A stretch of 25,000 nt of DNA from Spinellus fusiger (taxonomy: Eukaryota > Mucoromycota > Mucoromycetes > Mucorales > Phycomycetaceae): assembly GCA_025094145.1 (NCBI GenBank), contig JALLLS010000156.1:1-25000 (forward strand), in the 5' to 3' direction. Below, one piece after another: positions 18,861-25,000 of this stretch. Within the stretch, counting starts at the first letter, position 1; every line of letters begins with the position of its first letter. A program made the position numbers and the translations under genes. The notes under the pieces were generated by a model that saw nothing but the letters and a program-made list of their open reading frames with translations, was not told the DNA's origin and did not search any database.

Positions 18861-19144
18861 TTCTTTCTTTCTTTATTGAATAGGCCAACACGTTATGACA
18901 TACAGCACTTCATATTCTTCCTGGTGTTGTGGTCACTAAACCCTGTTCTTTAGTGGTGGGTATGCAGTCTACAGTGGCATGAACTGTGCTTTATTTAATT
19001 AATTATTTCTTTTTTTTTCTTCCTTATGTATTATTCATTTTAGCTAATTTCATTTCGCTTCTTCCTGCTCTGACCACGTGACTGATATTTCAGATGCTGT
19101 GCCTTAACATGTTGGCCTATTGAATAAAGAAAGAAAGAAAGAAA
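18861..19144 (+). mobile_element. Foldback relative of the SINE at 13460
   Basis: The ends are inverted copies of each other: CTTTATTGAATAGGCCAACA on the left, and CATGTTGGCCTATTGAATAA followed by (AGAA)n on the right. The internal sequence CTTCCTGGTGTTGTGG and TTTTAGCTAATTTC, plus ACCACGTGAC, matches the minus strand of 13460-13708. The right end keeps the AATAAA tail. The left end is an inverted duplicate of it. Confidence 0.65.
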
Positions 19145-19155
19145 AAAGCTCTTTT

Positions 19156-19156
<1 letters not shown>

Positions 19157-19187
<31 letters not shown>
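19157..19187. repeat. (AAC)n microsatellite
   Basis: About ten AAC triplets directly after the foldback element. Confidence 0.9.
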
Positions 19188-19189
<2 letters not shown>

Positions 19190-19614
19190 ACAGCACTATG
19201 GGTCTTATTCAGTAGTCAATGAATAGAAGCACACTGCCAATACCCGTGAAGAATATTAGCAGCAGTATGAGATGAGACAAGAATAACAAGAAAACAAGGC
19301 GCCTTTGCTCTGGTGAAGAACATTGAAAGATAGGGCATAGCATGTCCAGACAACTGTTGACAAGACTTGGAAGCTATTCTTACCCTGACAAAACACTTAT
19401 GGTAGTGTAGTGTAATTATTCTGCTGCCTACAGTTAGCAGTTCTTGTGGTTGGTGTTGCCATGTGCATCTCATTGCCTATTCTTTTACTTGGATTCTAGT
19501 CATGTAGCTTGTTATGATGTTGTAAAGAGCAACTTTTTGGCTGAAAGTAAGTTGAGAACAGATTTATATATTATAACATAGAACACTAACAACTGCCTCT
19601 TGGTGTAGGTTCTG
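19190..19614. other. Spacer, nothing recognised
   Basis: A minus-strand open frame of 85 codons (19473-19216) is present, but it has no start context, splice support or recognisable motif. Confidence 0.4.
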
Positions 19615-19630
19615 TTGCTGATTATTGGAC

Positions 19631-20160
19631 TCTGTTGCTATGTGTGTCTATGTGTGGATCTACTCTTGATTCGGTTGCTATGTGTGTCTATGTGTGGATC
19701 TATTGTTGATTCGGTTGCTATGTGTATCAATGTGTGGATCTATTGTCGATTCGGTTGCTATGTGTATCAATGTGTGGATCTACTCTTGATTCGGTTGCTA
19801 TGTGTGTCTATGTGTGGATCTATTGTCGATTCGGTTGCTATGTGTATCAATGTGTGTCTATGTGTGGATCTACTCTTGATTCGGTTGCTATGTGTGTCTA
19901 TGTGTGGATCTATTGTTGATTCGGTTGCTATGTGTATCAATGTGTGGATCTATTGTCGATTCGGTTGCTATGTGTATCAATGTGTGGATCTATCTGATTC
20001 GGTTGTGTTCTATGTGTTTTGTCGATTCGGTTGCTATGTGTATCAATGTGTGTCTATGTGTGGATCTACTATTGATTCGGTTGCTATGTGTATCAATGTG
20101 TGGATCTATGTGTGGATCTATGTGTAGATCTGCTCTTGATTCGGTTGCTATGTGTGTTAG
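19631..20160. repeat. 40-bp minisatellite
   Basis: The unit TGTGTGTCTATGTGTGGATC followed by TACTCTTGATTCGGTTGCTA repeats about twelve times. It has two main subtypes (GTGTCTA or GTATCAA; CTCTTGAT or TGTCGAT), plus some shortened units at 19990-20120. Apparent long open frames are by-products of the period. Confidence 0.9.
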
Positions 20161-20495
20161 TGTTGCTTATCAATGATTTTTCTAGTTTTTTATCTTATTT
20201 TATTGCTGATCATCCTACTATGAAGTTATTACATGACTTTGATCTATTTACTTGAACTATATTTCATTGTATAAGCAATTATGCTATAGCCATTTTCTCT
20301 TCATTGCAATAATGATCACATATTTTATTTTATTGGTACAGTATAGCAAATCTTCAATACTTAGTCTTATTAATCAGAAACTTGTATATATTAATACAAA
20401 TTCAGTGTTATTCATAATAAAATCCAGTATTCAAAATGTTAAGAATACAGAGGCATTGGGGGTTCTCTTGGTGAAATATTATCAGAATACAAAAG
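20161..20495. other. AT-rich spacer, nothing recognised
   Basis: A 90-codon open frame at 20252-20524 overlaps the repeat edge and shows no family features. Confidence 0.4.
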
Positions 20496-20933
20496 GAGTT
20501 GGAGTTAATGAGACTGATATTTAGATGTTTTTTATTGAGTGAAGAGTGGTTCATTTTTTATACTTTTGTAGGGGCTTATTCTTCAGTGGCTTCTATCTTA
20601 TAGTAGTTATGATAGTCAACCTTATGGTTGGTTCGTTGGATAAGCACTCCATTATTGTAACCATTAATTATTATGAGTCTTCACCTTAATTGCCTTTGAT
20701 AGGTCTTATTTTATCCACTAAGGATTTATAAATGAAGATGGCTCTGGTTAAGTGTCTGATAGTACACTGAGCTTTAGAAGGTGATTTGTAGTTACAACTC
20801 ATTAGTGAGATTGATACAGAGATGTACTATGGTACTTGTGTGCACTCAAGCTTTCATAGAGTATTCTGAATGTCACAGCATACTACTCATGTTGACCAAT
20901 TCATAAAGAATCTTTGGATTGAAGTCAGAACAC
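20496..20933 (-). repeat. Dispersed LTR-like repeat, copy 2
   Basis: The inverse of 3808-4400, shorter because most of the small hairpins are absent. It retains the TATA-like end, the CACTCAATAAAAA motif, and one hairpin CAACC-TTAT-GGTTG at 20617-20630. Confidence 0.6.
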
Positions 20934-21406
20934 GACACACAGGCTTACCAACACAGGTTCACATTGGATCTTGAATTGAATATGAATCGAAACAAGATTG
21001 CTATATTTTGAAATGAAAAGTCAATCTCAGATTGTTTGTAACTATTTGTTAAAAGCAGTCTGTCCAGTGTTTCTTTTAAGTTAAGTAGAAATGTTCCTAA
21101 ATCTCATCGAAATAGGGTGTCTTTGGTAGGATGGTATGGGATTGTTATTTGTGAGGGGAAGAATTCTTGTTTAACTAAGAGCGACTTGAAAAATTCTTAA
21201 TTTCTATACACGTATCTATGTTTATTTGTCAGCTTACCCTTCTCCATTTTCGGATTTGACTGTATATCTCATCTGCAAAAACAAATGGATAAAGAAGAAG
21301 GTCCGCCGGACATACATGGTAATAGTTGATTGAAGATAACCGTCTATAAAGTTTATATGTAAGTATACTTATTATTATTTTTTAAAAGAAATTAAGGGAT
21401 TATAGT
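20934..21406. other. Spacer downstream of gene C
   Basis: No supported gene or repeat. Confidence 0.4.
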
Positions 21407-22189
21407 TTACAATCGCTCATCCAAGCTAAGATCATTATCCATAGAGTGAATAGTTTTGTTGTTAAAGTGATGATTGACAAATTCATTCAACATTAGAACG
21501 TATTTTCGTCGATTAAATATTTCACCATATGTAGATGACGTTCCAGGCCCATTATACGTTTCATCTGTTGAACGTGTGAGATCTGATGTAGGTTCTTCAG
21601 ACAAAGGTGATTCCGCAGTTGATGGTGATAATTCCCTTGCTTCTATGAAAATAATAAATACTGTATGTCAACGCTATTCTAATTTGCTATAGAATACTAA
21701 TGTCTACTAAGCTTACCTTCCTCAGCTTCTGTTTCTTCTAAACTACTCGACTCTTCCTGTGTTCTTTTCTTAGGTATTACAGAGACATTGCCCTGAATTC
21801 CAATGGATCCAATTGGTCCATAGTTATTATAATTTGTGTTGGTGCTCGACTGTTGTTCTTCATGTTCTTGTGTTGGGAGGTCCTAATCGCAGAATAAAAT
21901 GAATGAATAAAATATATCAGCTTTTAAGATGAAAGATTGTAATTACAAATTCTTTTATCAAATTAGCAATGACCAGCTGTTTTTTCACTGATAAATCTTT
22001 TAACTCTGACAAATTGCGTAAACAAAGTCAATACTTTGCGTACATATTGCTCAATCTTGGCATTACTCTATTTGTTTCAATAAGATACTTTTTATAGGAA
22101 TCAAATTCCCATTCAGAAAGAGAAGCATGCTTGAAATATCCAATGAAAGGATCCTCCGACGAAAAATTGATAATGGGCATTTCTTTCAT
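21407..22189 (-). pseudogene. Gene C: three-exon gene of unknown function with one in-frame TGA
   Basis: Exons on the minus strand: 22189-21947, 21882-21717 and 21642-21407. The introns are 64 and 74 nt, GT-AG, and in phase throughout (645 nt, 214 codons plus stop). The N-terminal third is helical (FKHASLSEWEFDSYKKYLIE, then RNLSELKDLSVKKQLVIANL). The middle is low-complexity (NTNYNNYGPIGSIG), followed by a basic PKKRTQEESSS segment that could be a nuclear signal, and then a Ser/Thr/Glu-rich region. Codon 54 is TGA (22030-22028). Downstream sequence stays protein-like, so this is a recent nonsense change, a sequencing error or a missed splice. I do not recognise the family. Confidence 0.6.
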
Positions 22190-22193
22190 TACT

Positions 22194-22550
22194 ATTGTTC
22201 AGAAACGACCAGGAACAAGAGGTGTATTTGGTAATAAAAAAGTTGTATTTCTCAAAGTTCTATACTACAACAATTAAAACTACCTATATACTTTTCAGAC
22301 TATATTATATTAATATAATCTATACAATAGCAATGTCTCTTGGAATATGTGGGTCAAATTGCTCAACATTCTCAACACTATTGTTCAGAAAATCAGAAAC
22401 AAAAGGTGTGTTTGTAATACAAGAAATATATTTTGCAAGGCTTTCTTCTATTTAATAGATGGATAGCTTATATACTTTTTCTATCTGATACATTAGTCTA
22501 TATAAAATTACAAAAGCAATCTCTTCCAAAAGCATAGGAAGGATTTCTAG
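22194..22550 (+). repeat. Dispersed repeat with two direct subcopies, upstream of gene C
   Basis: GGAACAAGAGGTGTATTTGG at about 22211 and AACAAAAGGTGTGTTTGTAA at about 22397 are two subcopies of the repeat also seen at 18213-18500 and 9815-9860. The first subcopy lies 5 bases before the gene C start codon. Confidence 0.55.
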
Positions 22551-22734
22551 CATATTAATATGCCAGGGATCCAATACTTCCATATTTGTAATAGTAGTTT
22601 AGATCGTGTTCCAATATCGCTTCTAATACAGTTTACTATATTCTGATTGTTTTTTTTCGAAACTTAATTTGTATTTATTCTATTGTATTCATGGTATTTA
22701 AAGAGTTGCATAACACAAATAAAAACAACTACGA

Positions 22735-23849
22735 CTATTTTGATCTTTGAATGCAATTTTTTCTACAATTAAAAGCCTCCAACGTTTTTGAGTCAGTTAA
22801 CAGCTGATTCCTTTTGAATAACTTGACTTTGTTTTGAAAAGGAAGTCGATCAACTATTATCATTTTCAAATTGTTATTATCTCTATTGAATGACACAACT
22901 TCTTTAGTATATTTATAAATCTATAACTAATATTAGTTATTATTCAGTGTATCTTACCTGACAAAATTTCGAAGGTCAGTACCATCTGTAGTAAGTCCGG
23001 CATAGTCAAGGATGACAAGGCATACATTCTCTGTGGTAGTAATATAAGAGATCATATCTATAATAAAAGACGTTCAAATTTAGCACTCATTTCTTACATA
23101 TTGTGCTTATTTACCCTGTGTATTGCCATGAACATTTTCTAGCTTATTTATGATTTCAGATTCCTTCATGTCTCTCATTGAAATTCTTTCAGATAGTGAG
23201 GAACATGGAGACACAAACATCTTATTCACCAAGGATCTTTTCATGAGTCGCTCCACCATCGTTTGCAGTAGCCGAATTCTAGTATTGTTGTCTTCATTCC
23301 CAATAGATTTCCTAGCATATCCCACAACTTGATAGCCTTCTTCATATAGGCTTCCAATGTATCTTTGATAGCAAGGCAAATACATAGCAATACTGTCAGC
23401 CACATCATCTATGACAAGGTCAATGAGTGTTTTTACACTTATTGTAAAAAGATCTTACCAATAAAATCTTGTTTTATGACATAAAACTCGAAATCCAATT
23501 TTTTTATTTTGGCTATCTACTCTTTTTCTGGATACTGCAGCTTGTAGAAAGTTGACCTTGCGCTTGAGACACCATTGCACAAATGAATTGCATGATTTAT
23601 CTTCAAAAGTAGAAGTATAACGAGACAACACAGCCAGTATTTCTTGATGAGTAAGCCTTTTACAGTCGTATACTTCTTTGTTATATGGGTTATATGGCAA
23701 AAAAGTCTCGTTTAAAAACGTAACAATCATGGTATCAGAATCTATAACAGATTAAATTAAATATCAGTATCTTTACCACTCAAATAAAAGTATTAATTAC
23801 TAAGTTGTGTTTGAGGTATATCTGTTACATCACTTGTTGCTTTTGACAT
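22735..23849 (-). CDS. Gene B: five-exon gene for a divergent serine-recombinase-like protein, 285 aa
   Basis: Exons on the minus strand: 23849-23801, 23741-23459, 23392-23115, 23057-22958 and 22882-22735. All four introns (57-75 nt) are GT-AG, and the frame is continuous (858 nt). The N-terminal half is basic (WCLKRKVNFLQAAVSRKR) and may bind DNA. The second half reads YQVVGYARKS, LLQTMVERL, NKMFVSPCSS and, after the third intron, VCLVILDYAGLTTDGTDLRN. This parallels the resolvase/IS607 catalytic domain: Y-A-R-x-S near the start, then LDRLGR. Here the Tyr, Arg, Ser and Asp are kept, but the two Arg of LDRLGR are Tyr and Leu. Recombination chemistry is therefore doubtful. An in-frame ORF upstream (24047-23892) ends in TGA. 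Confidence 0.75.
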
Positions 23850-23891
23850 GGACAAGTATTTATGGTATCTGTATGGACTTATGTTTATTTT

Positions 23892-24047
23892 TCACAGTGA
23901 AACCAAAACAGGGTCTGTTGGATCATCAATATAGCAAATATCGATGTCTTTCAAGTCATCAATTCTTTTGACAAGAACTGACTTATTGGCTTCATTGAAT
24001 TCTTCACCAAAAAAACTACAGATTGCTTGTTCTTGTGTTATATTCAT
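23892..24047 (-). other. Upstream open frame in the frame of gene B exon 1
   Basis: MNITQEQAICSFFGEEFNEA and 31 more codons end at TGA 23894-23892. The frame then stays open into gene B exon 1. It is either an ancestral N-terminal extension cut by a stop, or an upstream ORF. Confidence 0.4.
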
Positions 24048-24084
24048 TATTGTTGAAAGTGTTAAATTTTTTTTTAAAAAAAAA

Positions 24085-24205
24085 AGAATATTAGACTCAG
24101 GAACAAGGATGCTTTTATTAAAGCAATTTCAACAAGTCGTTTTATACTAAATAGACGGGTGACTGTATTATTAAGAATAATCTGTTACTGTTCAGTAGAC
24201 TTTAA
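24085..24205. repeat. Inverted copy of the repeat at 12045-12215
   Basis: AGACTCAGGAACAAGGATGC, then ACTAAATAGACGGGTGACTG followed by TATTATTAAGAATAATC, are the reverse complement of the 12050-12200 block. It lies upstream of gene B. Confidence 0.6.
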
Positions 24206-24207
24206 TA

Positions 24208-24300
24208 TGCGGTGTCTTAACTATGAATTACGTTGTAGAAAGGAGACGACTTAATAATCGGTCTGTGGCTGTTACCGTTGTCTTCATGATTACAACATAG
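24208..24300. repeat. Inverted copy of the repeat at 9930-10027
   Basis: GTGTCTTAACTATGAATTAC through CGGTCTGTGGCTGTTAC matches the inverse of 9930-10027. Confidence 0.6.
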
Positions 24301-25000
24301 GATGTGTAAGTCTATTAAGAAAATAATACATCAACAGTACTATACATCCATGTTCTACTGTTCAAATGGTAGAAAATAGGCTGTCCCATATAATGTAGAG
24401 GCAAATACTTGAAAGACAAAAGTCAAATGCAATTATAATGTTCTTTATTATTATCAAGGAATAAGTTTTATCTACTAGCAAATATATGGTCTTATGCTGA
24501 TCTATCTAAGCTATTCATTGATCTATCTAAGCACCTATGAGATTTGTAGTTAGTAAATTTTGCCTGAGCCTATTGCTCAAGTAAGTTGGTCCTAAATCTA
24601 TCTATACATCTACATGACCTACTGTTAGTGTGGGCCCTAAGCACCCTTGCTGTGATGAGAGCATATTAACCAAGGGCCATGACCCATGAGCATGTGTAAA
24701 AATACACCAAATACCCTTGATCTATACCCCAAGCAACACATAAAACCCATGAACTAAGCCTTGCAATAGACTCATGTCAAAGACATACTAGATACTTGAT
24801 ACTTATACGACATCTAGGTACCCCTCAGAGAAAAATGTCCAAGAAATTTGACCTTGATCGGTTGAGAATCCATTGAGCTATTGCAAAGAAAGTATTCAAT
24901 GGGCATATTTTATGTCAAAATTAAGGTTCGAGGGCGGTATTCTATGAATGATGGTGTTAGAGCCTTAAGACTTATAAAGCGTTTGGAGGGTGCCTATATA
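24301..25000. other. Unassigned; possible edge of an LTR retrotransposon at the right end
   Basis: No open frame. At 24924-24940 there is a purine-rich stretch (AAGGTTCGAGGGCGG). From 24955 the sequence TGTTAGAGCCTTAAGACTTA is followed by a TATA-like CCTATATA at the window edge. This order could be a polypurine tract and the start of a 3' LTR, but the second LTR is outside the window. Confidence 0.25.

Noticed and set aside
19216..19473. 85-codon minus-strand open frame
   Set aside because: No recognisable motif and no neighbouring exons.
19615..20176. Long Cys-rich open frames
   Set aside because: The 40-bp period leaves all three frames open by chance; composition follows the repeat.
20252..20524. 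90-codon open frame
   Set aside because: Very AT-rich, overlaps the edge of the LTR-like repeat, no splice or motif support.
1..25000. tRNA or rRNA genes
   Set aside because: No cloverleaf with proper box A and box B, or rRNA-like block, was found by eye.

Overview
This window looks like repeat-rich nuclear DNA of a fungus, most likely Mucoromycota and probably Mucorales. It is very AT-rich. It has short GT-AG introns (57-86 nt in the models below) and a dense mix of Tc1/mariner-type DNA transposons, Helitron pieces, a SINE-like retroposon, LTR-like repeats and minisatellites. There are no operons, ribosome binding sites or CRISPR arrays. The species cannot be named from sequence alone.

Layout. 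1-345: 5' end of a minus-strand gene with an 11-bp minisatellite in its leader. 663-1591: a 929-bp foldback element with 284-bp arms flanked by TA. 1640-3466: a Helitron fragment carrying a chimeric Tc1 copy. 3808-4400: an LTR-like repeat with a series of small hairpins, directly upstream of gene A (4411-6191, eight exons, 438 aa). 6315-7306: a dead Tc1-like element. 7421-8395: a 369-bp coding-like unit repeated 2.6 times. 8462-9810: Tc1 copy 2. 9930-11949: repeat pieces, a deleted Tc1 copy, a second Helitron fragment and the C-terminal end of a Fanzor/TnpB-like gene. 12315-12531: a perfect 90-bp-arm hairpin. 12678-13768: gene D, an RRM-like gene split by a 249-bp SINE with 15-bp target duplications. 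13878-14305: two adjoining minisatellites. 14532-18208: two abutting DD34E elements and Tc1 copy 3. 18213-20500: dispersed repeats and a 40-bp minisatellite. 20496-20933: second copy of the LTR-like repeat, inverted. 21407-22189: gene C (three exons, one in-frame TGA). 22735-23849: gene B (five exons, 285 aa), a divergent serine-recombinase-like protein. 24300-25000: unassigned, possibly the edge of an LTR retrotransposon.

How it fits together. Most of the DNA is layered insertions. Four multi-exon genes were rebuilt by splice-site and phase agreement. Genes A and B read cleanly through every exon, gene D reads cleanly once its SINE is ignored, and gene C has one stop. Genes A, B and C each start next to a dispersed repeat, so repeats may supply their promoters. 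The strongest candidate for an undescribed system is gene B, a eukaryotic spliced serine-recombinase-like gene that lies in the same window as a Fanzor remnant. Gene A, with a D...ExxK signature, is the next.
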